Positions 25,798 through 34,681 of a DNA stretch of 64,000 nucleotides are shown here, piece after piece. Below the pieces are notes generated by a model. The model was given only the letters and a program-made list of their open reading frames with translations, did no database searches and was not told where the DNA came from. The number at the start of each line of letters is the position of its first letter. Position 1 is the first letter of the stretch. Where the stretch lies: assembly GCF_024054175.1 (NCBI RefSeq), contig NZ_JAMXLA010000001.1:3504140-3568139 (forward strand), given 5' to 3'. The stretch is from Flavobacterium sp. NRK1. GTDB lineage: Bacteria; Bacteroidota; Bacteroidia; Flavobacteriales; Flavobacteriaceae. The position numbers and the translations under genes are program-made.

Positions 25798-27312
25798 ATG
25801 GGAACCGGCACACCAGCGAGCACTACTTCAAAAAGAAGCATTTATAGTTATCAGAAAACAGATATTGATACACTTTTTTCAAAAATTGAAACAGCGCAGC
25901 CTGGAATGCGGCTGCTTTATCAACTACCCACAGGTGGCGGAAAGACGGTTGTTTTTTCAGAAATAGCAAACAGGTACATACAAAAGTATAGTCAGAAGGT
26001 CGTGGTGCTTACGCACCGTATCGAATTATGTAGCCAGACCTGTTCTGTACTAAAAAAAACAGGCATAAAAAGCATGGCCTATACCAGTGAAATTAAAACC
26101 AATCCCAGGATACAGCCCGATTGTTACATAGCCATGATAGAGACTCTCAAAAACAGGATCCGTGACAAAGCATTCAACCCTGACACAGTAGGATTGGTCA
26201 TTATAGATGAAGCGCATCACAATTCCTTCCAAAAGCTATTGGATAAATTTAAAAATGCTTTTATCATAGGAGTAACCGCTACCCCGCTTAGTTCAGATAT
26301 TACTATGCCCCTGCATAAAAATTATAATGAGCTTATAGTCGGTGAGGATATCCGTTCACTTATAACACAGGGATATCTGGCAAAGCCGAAAGCATACAAA
26401 TATACTGTTGAATTAAACTCATTAGTTACAGCACGACATGGAGACTACACCGTAGCAAGCTCTGATTTATTATATACGTCAGATTCAATGCTTGAATTGC
26501 TTCACACGGCATATAAAAGCCATTGCCTGGGAAAGAAGACCTTAATCTTCAATAATGGGATATTTACATCTAAAAGGGTTTTCCAAATGTTCTCCGGTGC
26601 CGGTTATCCTATAAGGCATCTTGACAATAAAACACCCAAAGAAGAAAGAACAGCTATATTAAAATGGTTTAAAGACACCAAAGGGGCAATATTAACATCT
26701 GTTTCAATACTAACTACAGGTTTTGATGAGCCATCAGTACAATCAGTAATACTATACAGGGCAACAAACTCCCTTACCCTTTACCACCAGATGGTCGGCA
26801 GGGGATCCCGAAGGACAGGAAACAAAAAAACATTTACCATCGTAGACCTGGGGAACAACATCGAACGTTTTGGGGAATGGGATGGGCCGCTGGACTGGAA
26901 ATTGGTTTTTGAGAATCCGGAAGGTTATTCAAATAAAGAAAGTAAGGGTTCGGATTATGATTCGCATAGCATAAGCAGTGAATTGCGTTCAAAATTTCCA
27001 AAAACACTGGAACTTTCCTTTGATGTTGAATCTTCGTACTTGGCTGCACTACAAAATAATGAAAAGCCTAAAACTGTGATAAGGGACGCAATCAGGCAGC
27101 ATGCGCTTATGTGCATTGAAAATGCAGAGACTATTACAGAAGCACTTCATCTCTCTGATGAGCTTGAAAGCGAAATAGCCTGGAGAGTGAGGCAATATTG
27201 CAAATGTCTTGAGAATACTACCAAAAACTATACTTCCTGGCTTCAGCAGGACTATAAGTCCAAGCTTAGAACAATCATCCAAAAGTTAATGCATCGTATC
27301 ATTACAACATAA
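25798..27312 (+). CDS. SF2 DEAD/DEAH-box helicase
   Basis: A 504-aa superfamily 2 helicase. Motif I PTGGGKT is at residues 44-50, motif II DEAHH at 137-141, motif III GVTATPLSS near 160, and motif VI QMVGRGSR near 323-330. The core resembles the SSL2/RAD25-type helicases; the C-terminal 140 residues are unassigned and helical. No nuclease or methyltransferase is adjacent, so a defence role is not shown. ATG at 25798 is chosen; two upstream ATGs are in other frames. It lies behind the decayed RHS locus near a tRNA, a typical place for acquired genes. Confidence 0.85.
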   Translation: MGTGTPASTTSKRSIYSYQKTDIDTLFSKIETAQPGMRLLYQLPTGGGKTVVFSEIANRYIQKYSQKVVVLTHRIELCSQTCSVLKKTGIKSMAYTSEIKTNPRIQPDCYIAMIETLKNRIRDKAFNPDTVGLVIIDEAHHNSFQKLLDKFKNAFIIGVTATPLSSDITMPLHKNYNELIVGEDIRSLITQGYLAKPKAYKYTVELNSLVTARHGDYTVASSDLLYTSDSMLELLHTAYKSHCLGKKTLIFNNGIFTSKRVFQMFSGAGYPIRHLDNKTPKEERTAILKWFKDTKGAILTSVSILTTGFDEPSVQSVILYRATNSLTLYHQMVGRGSRRTGNKKTFTIVDLGNNIERFGEWDGPLDWKLVFENPEGYSNKESKGSDYDSHSISSELRSKFPKTLELSFDVESSYLAALQNNEKPKTVIRDAIRQHALMCIENAETITEALHLSDELESEIAWRVRQYCKCLENTTKNYTSWLQQDYKSKLRTIIQKLMHRIITT

Positions 27313-27419
27313 AAAAAAGTTTAAAATCCCGGTATAGTATGAGGTCAAAGAAAAATTACAAAGTAACTTCAGAATTGCAATAGCTTGTAAAAACCATGAA
27401 CAATATGTAACTTATAATT

Positions 27420-29144
27420 TTAGCTTAGCAATTCATCTGAAAGCCATCCACTAATCCGCGCTGAAGCTTCTTCGCAAAAGTCAAGGCCGGAGTAGTCTGG
27501 ATTGTAACCTCCTATGTATGGTACTGCCATTATAAAAATACGTTCATTGTAGGCGCCATAATTGTCTGTGACCTGAAAGTTATCATTAATAGCAATGCCT
27601 GATACTTTTAACCTGTAGCCATCGGAGTGCTTTTCTACTATTTCAGGTAGCTCCTGCCTCTTATTTTCACCGGCAACATTACACTTAAAGCGTATGGTTG
27701 CAGCACTAATTGTTTTATCTTCAAGCATACTTTTAAATGGAAAATCCTCATAATTAAGGTGGGGCTGGCCCACACAATTTACATAGGTTTTATAATAAGC
27801 CGATTTTTCATCTCCATCGTCGGCAGTAAACCTTATTGTAATCCCACCCTTCTCCTTTTCAATTTGTTCCTGACTATCATTACCAACTGCTATAAGTTCA
27901 AGCCTGCCGGCGGCATGAAGGGCAAGCAATTCACTACAGGAGGTTTGGGGAATGAATGCTATAACAAGGGATATCAGCGGTAGCAGCGTCTTTTGCATTC
28001 TAAGAGTATCCTCGGCAGAAAGGTATTTCGCAGGATAATTCAGCGCAAAGCTTAAAATAGCCAGCATTTCTTTCCAATACACAGATTCCTGTCTTTTGAT
28101 AGACTTCTCTGCCTGTATGTATTCTGCCTTTAAAAGCAGAAAAGGATCCAGTTCTTCACGCAATTCCATCATGGAAGCGACGAATTCTTCCATGGTCATA
28201 TCTTTTATTTTTTCATAAAATCCCTGGTCTTTATCTCTAAACTGCTCTTTGAAATCTTTTTCAAATAAATAGTCCAGTGAAAGGAAACCATCATTTTCCT
28301 GCCTGTGCGCTGAAAGTTCTTCCTCTGTTAAGAGCGAATCACTTTTAAGGTGCGAATCTTCAAGGTGGAAACGTACAGCAGGCAGAAAGCCGTGGCGGGT
28401 GTGCATCACTATCTTAAAGTCGGGTGTTTGTTCGGAAGCCTTAAATAATAGCATACCTGTACCATGCTCAATAAATGTGCCATTGTGCCTTGCAATGGTA
28501 CGAATGGCATCTATCGCGGTAAGCGAGGCTCCCTTAATGCCAACGGTATGGTTAAAGCCCTGCCTTAATTTGGATGGCGGATAAGGGCTGTCGAAATATC
28601 CAGGAACTTTACCCTCAAAGCGTTTGGGCCAGTTATGTCCGGTGCAGATAATCACTTTATCAAAGATATGCTTAGCCTGGGTATTTACTTCTACTATAAC
28701 TTCTGAAGTGTCGGGCTTATCTTTTATATCCGTTACTTCGGTGCCCGATTTGAGTTCGGCAACAATTCCCTTTTCTTTTGCAAGGTTATAGAGCAAATCG
28801 AATTGGCCGCTGAGGTACTGTCCAAAAAATAGCCTGGGTAAAACCTTGTATTCATTGAAGCGCTCTGCCTCAATTGAAAATAAATCCAGTATATCTGAAG
28901 ATACCGTTTGCACCCAGTCCTTAATAGATGTAACGATATGCGGGATCTCATTTGCCGATACGTTAGTGATATGTTCCTCATTTGCCCCTTCCCTGCTATA
29001 GGGCATGCCTGCTCCAAACTGCTCCTTTTTCTCAAAAATTGTGATCTCGATGTTTGTATTGCCTAATTCCAACAATCGCTTAAACATAAACAAAGCAGCC
29101 GGGCCTCCGCCAATAAGGGCAATCCGGATTTTTTTATTTTCCAT
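27420..29144 (-). CDS. FAD/NAD(P)-binding oxidoreductase
   Basis: A 574-aa protein. The N terminus (IALIGGGPAALFMFKRL) is a Rossmann FAD-binding motif, followed by FGAGMPYS, as in the FAD-NAD(P)-binding family PF13454. A second nucleotide-binding region includes VIICTGHNWP near 165. The middle is long and helical. Reaction and substrate are unknown. The gene has no close partner; a small membrane protein lies 147 bp away on the same strand. Confidence 0.8.
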   Translation of the reverse strand: MENKKIRIALIGGGPAALFMFKRLLELGNTNIEITIFEKKEQFGAGMPYSREGANEEHITNVSANEIPHIVTSIKDWVQTVSSDILDLFSIEAERFNEYKVLPRLFFGQYLSGQFDLLYNLAKEKGIVAELKSGTEVTDIKDKPDTSEVIVEVNTQAKHIFDKVIICTGHNWPKRFEGKVPGYFDSPYPPSKLRQGFNHTVGIKGASLTAIDAIRTIARHNGTFIEHGTGMLLFKASEQTPDFKIVMHTRHGFLPAVRFHLEDSHLKSDSLLTEEELSAHRQENDGFLSLDYLFEKDFKEQFRDKDQGFYEKIKDMTMEEFVASMMELREELDPFLLLKAEYIQAEKSIKRQESVYWKEMLAILSFALNYPAKYLSAEDTLRMQKTLLPLISLVIAFIPQTSCSELLALHAAGRLELIAVGNDSQEQIEKEKGGITIRFTADDGDEKSAYYKTYVNCVGQPHLNYEDFPFKSMLEDKTISAATIRFKCNVAGENKRQELPEIVEKHSDGYRLKVSGIAINDNFQVTDNYGAYNERIFIMAVPYIGGYNPDYSGLDFCEEASARISGWLSDELLS

Positions 29145-29291
29145 AAGGTTTTACCTAAATTATAGTAATGAGCATAAATGTAATGGCTGTAAATTAATCT
29201 GGTTCCCGATTAAATCATAAAACTAAGTGAAGGTTATGCTAATAAAAAAGGGGAGCTTTGCAGCGCGGGTTATAAAATTATGAACTTTAAC

Positions 29292-29759
29292 TTATAGATA
29301 GCTGTTGATTTTTGATATCGGATTATAATTGAATATCCTGAAAGCAATAACGACAGCTATTGCAAATATTATATGCCCGAAAAATAATTGTATGTAGTAG
29401 GATTTGGGAGAAACATCCTCATGTATAGAAGTGCTGTATATTGCCCTCCAGCAAAATATGCCAAATAGCCCTGTGCATATTCCGAATATAAGTCCGGATA
29501 GCATTCCAAAGCGTACCGGGGTGTATCTCCAGATTGACTCATATACTATTACCAGAAAAAATCCTATCACATAATGTGCAATCCATCCGCCAATCTTATG
29601 CAGTTTTCCCTTTAAATTTATACCGATACCTTCAAGTATAAAATTCATCATTACAGGTTCTTTGAATAACTTTTTATAACTCGCCGAAAGCAGATAGCTA
29701 AAGGTCGTCATAAGGTTGGTTGCTGAGAAAGCTGCTATAGCCAATTTTAATAAATTCAT
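29292..29759 (-). CDS. Four-helix membrane protein of unknown function
   Basis: A 155-aa protein with hydrophobic segments near residues 5-25, 58-80, 84-108 and 127-146. The conserved-looking GGWIAHYVIGFFL region includes a His within the membrane. No family is recognised. It could be a homologue of other uncharacterised Bacteroidota integral membrane proteins. Confidence 0.65.
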   Translation of the reverse strand: MNLLKLAIAAFSATNLMTTFSYLLSASYKKLFKEPVMMNFILEGIGINLKGKLHKIGGWIAHYVIGFFLVIVYESIWRYTPVRFGMLSGLIFGICTGLFGIFCWRAIYSTSIHEDVSPKSYYIQLFFGHIIFAIAVVIAFRIFNYNPISKINSYL

Positions 29760-29822
29760 ACCATAACTGTTTAGTTAAACTTCAGCATTATGTACTGTAA
29801 AACCAACAGAATTATATATATT

Positions 29823-29978
29823 TTAACCTCGATTCATTTTCCTCTCTTTCTTTATTAAAGCGCATTGCGGGTTTGATTCCGCATCTTTCCATACTCCAAT
29901 GTAATACTTATGTGGCCAGGGCTTATTCATCTTTACCAGTGCTACGTTCCGGAGCAGTATAGCCCATGATCCAGTCAT
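29823..29978 (-). CDS. Unrecognised 51-residue frame, perhaps a gene remnant
   Basis: On the reverse strand ATG at 29978 opens MTGSWAILLRNVALVKMNKP and runs to 29823. The frame is open further upstream to about 30014. The protein is basic with aromatic residues (PWPHKYYIGVW), which looks like real coding sequence, but no family is recalled. It lies next to the broken SnoaL gene and may be a fragment of a lost gene. Confidence 0.35.
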   Translation of the reverse strand: MTGSWAILLRNVALVKMNKPWPHKYYIGVWKDAESNPQCALIKKERKMNRG

Positions 29979-30022
29979 ATTTTTTTCTACCTTTATAAGT
30001 GGCCTTCCGTTTATGATTTACA

Positions 30023-30374
30023 TCACGATGATTTTTTTTCAATCACAAAGGCCCTCAGCTCAATCATTTTACCGTTTTCAAAACGCCAGTTATCGCAATA
30101 CTCATAATTGACAGCTTTTCCTGATTTGTCTTTAATTGTAAATGTTTCCGACTGCGGTTACAAAATCACCTTCAGCAATGAGATTCCTTACGGTGAATTT
30201 TGGCGGTTCAAGATAGGTTTTAGACATATACTCCCTTATTGCCTGTTTTCCCATCACAACCCGCTCACCAACAAATTCCCATACCGAATTTTCTGCGCAA
30301 TACTCAAGGAAGCCTTCATTATATCCCTTTGAAACCGTAGCATTTGCTGCTAATAATATTTTCTTATTATCCAT
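30023..30374 (-). pseudogene. Frameshifted SnoaL-like/NTF2-fold gene
   Basis: The reverse strand starts MDNKKILLAANATVSKGYNE and ends early after VTAVGNIYN at 30132. In the next frame the sequence continues ETFTIKDKSGKAVNYEYCD, then WRFENGKMIELRAFVIE, to a stop at 30023. Together they give a typical SnoaL-like protein of about 115 residues. A single-base indel near 30148 explains the break. Confidence 0.8.
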
Positions 30375-30447
30375 TGTTAATAATTCTGATTTGCATTGTG
30401 TTACCTAACTGCTATAATCTTAAATCAATTAGATTTTTAGGCCAGAC

Positions 30448-31467
30448 CTAAACCAAGCCTCTGTTTTTTACCTTTTTGCTGTCATCTGACCAGCGCTTTA
30501 CGGCAAAAAGTGTAATGCCAACGACAGCACCCGCTAATAAAATCCTGCTTAAGTTTCTGTTTGTTTTCGGCATTCCCAGATTTCCATATACCCTTAGTGG
30601 CTCCTGCGAGGGTGTCAAAACATTTCCTGCCTCATTGTCTTTATCTTTGTTACTGCTCATTTTTAAACGGACCGCTGCAGATGCAGTGTTAATTATCAGC
30701 TTTGGAAACAATCTATAAAGATTCGTGATAGCTGCCGCCCTGTAATCCGGAAACATATCCTTTTTGGGATGTAATGCAAGTTTAATCATTCTGTCCGCAG
30801 TATCCCGCGGGTCTGAAGCAATTGGAGGGATTGCCATACTAAACCCGGAGTATTTGGCTGAGTGCAGGTTGCCTGTAGAATTTTGTAACTGTGGATACAG
30901 ATTACAGATGTGTATCTGTTTAAAATTAGATATCTCCCCCTGAAGGCATTCCATCATGCCACGTATACCGAATTTGGTCGCAGAGTACACAGCACTATAT
31001 GGTGCAGGCATAAAACCTCCTATAGATACATTATTTATCAGGATTCCCTCATTTTGCCTTTTGAAAATTTTAATAGCCTGATACGCACCGTGCATATAGC
31101 CAACTAAATTAGTGTTAATTACCTGCTCATGGATCTCCATTGGAATTTCTTCAAATTTACCACTAGCCATCACACCGGCATTGTTTACCCAAATGTCTAT
31201 CTTACCAGAAATTTTCAAAGCTTCTTCTGCCACCCTTTCTACATCCTGGGCAACAGACGTGTCTGCACTAATCCCATAAGCGTTACCGAGAAGATTATTG
31301 CAAAATGCTACGACTTTATCAATGCCTTTTTGGCCCCTGGCTACAATGACCACATTGCAGCCTTCCCTGGCAAAGGCCTCGGCTGCAGCACGGCCTACCC
31401 CACTGCTGGCGCCGGTTATCACAACTGTTTTTCCTGTCAGGTGCTTTGCATTTACTATTTCGTTCAT
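30448..31467 (-). CDS. SDR-family oxidoreductase with C-terminal membrane anchor
   Basis: A 339-aa short-chain dehydrogenase. TGASSGVGRAAA is the NAD(P)-binding loop, NNAGVMASG follows, and the catalytic Tyr-x-x-x-Lys is YSATK near residue 155. A hydrophobic segment near the C terminus (ILLAGAVVGITLFAV) suggests membrane anchoring, which is known in some long SDRs. The frame extends to 31503, but ATG at 31467 gives the usual distance to the glycine motif. Substrate unknown. Confidence 0.85.
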   Translation of the reverse strand: MNEIVNAKHLTGKTVVITGASSGVGRAAAEAFAREGCNVVIVARGQKGIDKVVAFCNNLLGNAYGISADTSVAQDVERVAEEALKISGKIDIWVNNAGVMASGKFEEIPMEIHEQVINTNLVGYMHGAYQAIKIFKRQNEGILINNVSIGGFMPAPYSAVYSATKFGIRGMMECLQGEISNFKQIHICNLYPQLQNSTGNLHSAKYSGFSMAIPPIASDPRDTADRMIKLALHPKKDMFPDYRAAAITNLYRLFPKLIINTASAAVRLKMSSNKDKDNEAGNVLTPSQEPLRVYGNLGMPKTNRNLSRILLAGAVVGITLFAVKRWSDDSKKVKNRGLV

Positions 31468-31503
31468 ATAAATTAATTTTAAAAGATACTTAAATCCATT
31501 CAC

Positions 31504-31871
31504 GTAAGCAGTATTAGCCTTTTGACTAAGAGCGTGAAAAGTTTATAAAAGGTACTATGAAAAATCTTTTTGATGTTGCTATTTATGAAAACTTTATTGC
31601 AATCAGATTGTAAGCATAAAACTTACCAATGTCTTCAACCCAGAGATTGCAGTATAATATTTAGGTTAAATTATTTGCTGAGCGTTAAGAAATAAGAGAA
31701 TTAAGAACTTATACAAAAAAGGCCGTCCATGTGATACAGGACAGCCTTTGTCAGTCAAGAAAATTGAAAGCGAATCAAAAACAATCAGATTGAATTATTA
31801 TTTATGCGATTTAAATTATGCTTAGCGCATACTTTTTCGCTTCTTCTCCGTTAAATGTCTCTTTACAATGT
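31504..31871. other. Intergenic stretch with a terminator and a possible gene remnant
   Basis: No intact gene. On the reverse strand a short frame (KHCKETFNGEEAKKYALSII) at about 31815-31865 looks protein-like but has no start, so it may be a remnant. A reverse-strand terminator is listed separately. Confidence 0.4.
31715..31749 (-). terminator. Terminator of the HxlR gene
   Basis: Stem aaaggccgtcc (31718-31728)/ggacagccttt (31739-31749), one mismatch; on the reverse strand it is followed by Ts. Confidence 0.7.
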
Positions 31872-32300
31872 TTAAGGAGTATCAGACTCAAAATCTACGG
31901 TAAGCTTATCCATAACATTTTTCAAAAATTTTGCTTTATTCTTTTTTACCTCTTTTAGAAACGGCGAAGATTCATCAGAGTTAGCGACATATTTATCTCC
32001 CCATAGGGCTATTTCAATCAAAGCGGGTATTAAATCAATACCTTTTTGGCTAAGCCTGTAAAGACCTTTTACTTTATTATCCGGATACGGCAATTTAATG
32101 ATTATCCCATTATTCTCCAGCAGCTGTAATCTATTCGCCAATATATTCGTTGCTATTTTTTCCGCAGATTTAGTAAAATCTCCATAAGTACGTGATTTAT
32201 GAAGCATTAAATCTCTAACTATCAATAATGACCATTTGTCCCCAATAATATCCAACGAAGAACTTATCGGGCAGTCGGAGCGCTTTTCAGTCAATTTCAT
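31872..32300 (-). CDS. HxlR-family transcription regulator
   Basis: A 142-aa winged-helix protein. Cys10 (SDCPISSSLDIIGDKW) precedes the conserved GDKWSLLIVRDL helix typical of HxlR regulators, where a single N-terminal cysteine can sense reactive species. The wing region includes LYRLSQKG. The TTG at 32306 is rejected in favour of ATG at 32300. It is divergent from an NmrA-like reductase gene, with a palindrome between them, so it probably controls that gene and itself. Confidence 0.9.
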   Translation of the reverse strand: MKLTEKRSDCPISSSLDIIGDKWSLLIVRDLMLHKSRTYGDFTKSAEKIATNILANRLQLLENNGIIIKLPYPDNKVKGLYRLSQKGIDLIPALIEIALWGDKYVANSDESSPFLKEVKKNKAKFLKNVMDKLTVDFESDTP

Positions 32301-32314
32301 AAACAATACATTTT

Positions 32315-32388
32315 ACTTGTATATTAAAAGTAAATTATTAATTTTACACTTGCATTTTGCAAGTAAATAACTTATTTTTTTACTTGCA
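32315..32388. promoter_or_regulatory. Putative HxlR operator: palindrome with flanking half sites
   Basis: Palindrome acttgca-ttt-tgcaagt at 32348-32364, with further acttg half sites at 32315 and 32382. The starts of the three are 33 and 34 bp apart, about three helical turns. They lie in the divergent region of the HxlR and NmrA-like genes. Confidence 0.65.
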
Positions 32389-32431
32389 ATTAAAAAGCAA
32401 ATTTAAGTATTAAAAATAAAAATATTACATT

Positions 32432-33301
32432 ATGACAAAAATTTTAGTTACAGGAGCTACAGGTGCAATTGGAAAAAGTACAATTGAGCACCTCTTAAAA
32501 AAGGGTGTTCCTTCAAATCAAATTATCGGTTTTTCACGAAAAAAAGAAAGTCTGAAAGACTTAGCTGCGAAAGGGGTAGAAATACGTGAAGGCGATTATT
32601 CAGATTATAATTCTTTACTACATGCATTCGAAGGTGTTGATAAAGTCATGCTAACGAGTGCGGTTGCTTTTACAGACCGATTTACCCAACATTATAATAT
32701 TATTACTGCTGCCCGGCAAATGGGCGTTAAGCACATAGTATATATGTCTATTATGCGTAAAGAAGGTTCAGGACGTATTATATCCGAAGTTACGGATTCA
32801 GACCGTTTTACAGAACAAGTACTTAAATCTTCCGGACTGGATTATACTGTATTATACCACCCTCCGTTTGCTGACCTTTTATCATTTTACTATGATTCCA
32901 ACCCTATTGAAAACGGAATAAAAGTTCCGGCCAATGAAGGAAAAATGGCACCTGCTACGAGAGATGAATTGGCTGAAGCCCATGCTGAAATACTTTCTAC
33001 CCCCGGACATGAAAATAAGACTTATTCATTAGGCGGATCTTACCATATTTCGTTTTCAGAAATAGCAAAAGTTCTTTCGGAAATAAAAGGACAACCTGTT
33101 TCTTTTACCACAATTACAGCCGAAGAATATATTGACGGAATGATTGAAAAAGGAGTCGCTCGTCACGTAGCAGAATTTTTAACAAGTTGGGTAATGGCAA
33201 TTGAAGGTGGTGAATTCGAACATCAGGCAGGCGACCTCGAGCGGTTATTAGGCAGAAAGACAAAAAGTTTCAGGGATGTCTTAGAAACATTTTTTGTTTA
33301 G
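32432..33301 (+). CDS. NmrA-like NAD(P)-binding oxidoreductase
   Basis: A 289-aa atypical SDR. ILVTGATGAIGKSTIEHL is the nucleotide-binding loop. The layout, lacking a Tyr-x-x-x-Lys and with an HISFSEIAKVLS C-terminal part, matches the NmrA/QOR2 type (quinone reductase or redox sensor). Its divergent position to an HxlR regulator is a frequent arrangement for quinone or electrophile response genes. Confidence 0.85.
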   Translation: MTKILVTGATGAIGKSTIEHLLKKGVPSNQIIGFSRKKESLKDLAAKGVEIREGDYSDYNSLLHAFEGVDKVMLTSAVAFTDRFTQHYNIITAARQMGVKHIVYMSIMRKEGSGRIISEVTDSDRFTEQVLKSSGLDYTVLYHPPFADLLSFYYDSNPIENGIKVPANEGKMAPATRDELAEAHAEILSTPGHENKTYSLGGSYHISFSEIAKVLSEIKGQPVSFTTITAEEYIDGMIEKGVARHVAEFLTSWVMAIEGGEFEHQAGDLERLLGRKTKSFRDVLETFFV

Positions 33302-33324
33302 AATTATTATAACTTTTAATAGTC

Positions 33325-33358
33325 AAGTGGCTGAGAATTTATATTTTCAGCCACTTTA
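33325..33358 (+). terminator. Terminator of NmrA-like gene
   Basis: Perfect stem aagtggctga (33325-33334)/tcagccactt (33347-33356). Confidence 0.7.
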
Positions 33359-33631
33359 TGATTCCTTTCAAATCTTAAAGTGTTGTAAGCATATGATAAT
33401 TGGGATTAGTCTGGTCTCAATACTATCACATATCTTATTAGTTTGCAGAAAATTTTGTGATGTTACCGGGTATATTTCATACTGAAGAATTTTGCGTTCT
33501 GTTTAAATATAGTTAACTACGCTCCAATACAACAAAAAGCAGTAATGGATTTGCATACAGGCTTCAGGGCTTTGCATACAACAGGTAGGTTGACTTTGCT
33601 GAACTTTGTATCAGAAAATAAAACTATTAAA

Positions 33632-34630
33632 ATGAAAACACTATCTTTAGGAAACAAGGGGCTCGTGGTTCCTGTTATAGGACTGGGCTGTATGGGCATG
33701 ACCGGTTTTGAAGAAGGAAATATGTATGGCCCCGCAGATGAAAAGGAAGCGATTGCCACCATTCAACGTTCACTTGAACTGGGTGGGAATTTTCTGGACA
33801 CCGCAGATCTCTACGGCCCTTTAAAAAATGAGCAGCTAATTGCAAAGGCTATAAAAGGCAAAAGAAATCAATACATTATTGCCACAAAGTTTGGGTGGGA
33901 AATTGATGATAACAACAAAGTTACCTGGGCCATTAACGGAAAAAAAGAATATGTAAAAAAAGCTGTGGAACGGTCACTTAAAAACCTAAACACAGATTAC
34001 ATTGACCTCTATTATCTGCACAGGCTTGATAAGTCGACCCCTATCGAAGAAACTGTTGAGGCAATGAGGCAACTGGTGAAAGAAGGCAAAGTGGGCTATC
34101 TTGGGTTATCGGAGGTATCATCAGAAACTGTAAGAAGAGCACATGATGTACATCCCGTAACGGCTGTTCAAAGTGAATATTCACTCTTTGAAAGAAGTGT
34201 CGAGCAACGTGGAATATTAAATACACTGAATAAATTAAAAATCGGGTTTGTGGCGTATTCACCACTCGGTAGGGGCTTTTTATCCGGCCAGATTAAAACT
34301 ATTGATGATTTGCCGGAAAATGATTTCCGCAGGAACATCCCCCGCTTTCAACCCGAGCACTTCTATAAAAATATTGAACTGGTCAAAGCAATTGAAAATT
34401 TGGCATCGGAAAAAAATATAACACCTTCCCAACTGGCACTCGCCTGGATAATAAGCAAGGGAATAGTACCGATACCGGGAACTAAACGCAGAAAATACCT
34501 TGAGCAAAATATCGCTGCTTCCTCTGTAAGCCTTAGCGGAGAGGAACTTGACCGGCTTGAGAAAATAGTACCGCTTGGCACAGATACCGGGAATCCTTAT
34601 GACGATTTCAGTATGGGTCTCATCGATTAG
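33632..34630 (+). CDS. Aldo/keto reductase
   Basis: A 332-aa NADPH-dependent reductase of the AKR superfamily. FLDTADLYG gives the catalytic Asp and Tyr, ATKFGW the Lys, and YYLHRLD the His; GTKRRKYLEQN near the C terminus binds the cofactor phosphate. It is of the YajO/Tas-like AKR13 style. The frame is open to 33545, but MKTLSLGNKG at 33632 is the family's N terminus. The AraC gene that follows by 51 bp on the same strand is a likely regulator. Confidence 0.92.
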   Translation: MKTLSLGNKGLVVPVIGLGCMGMTGFEEGNMYGPADEKEAIATIQRSLELGGNFLDTADLYGPLKNEQLIAKAIKGKRNQYIIATKFGWEIDDNNKVTWAINGKKEYVKKAVERSLKNLNTDYIDLYYLHRLDKSTPIEETVEAMRQLVKEGKVGYLGLSEVSSETVRRAHDVHPVTAVQSEYSLFERSVEQRGILNTLNKLKIGFVAYSPLGRGFLSGQIKTIDDLPENDFRRNIPRFQPEHFYKNIELVKAIENLASEKNITPSQLALAWIISKGIVPIPGTKRRKYLEQNIAASSVSLSGEELDRLEKIVPLGTDTGNPYDDFSMGLID

Positions 34631-34681
34631 TATCTCCGCACTACATGTTTAAAATTTCTAAGATAATGGTAAATTAGCAGT

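Noticed and set aside
25798..27312. Helicase as part of a restriction or defence island
   Set aside because: No nuclease, methyltransferase or other defence gene is adjacent.
23993..27420. Integrative element with att repeats at tRNA-Arg
   Set aside because: No second copy of the tRNA 3' end and no integrase gene were seen up to the end of the stretch; only the place is suggestive.
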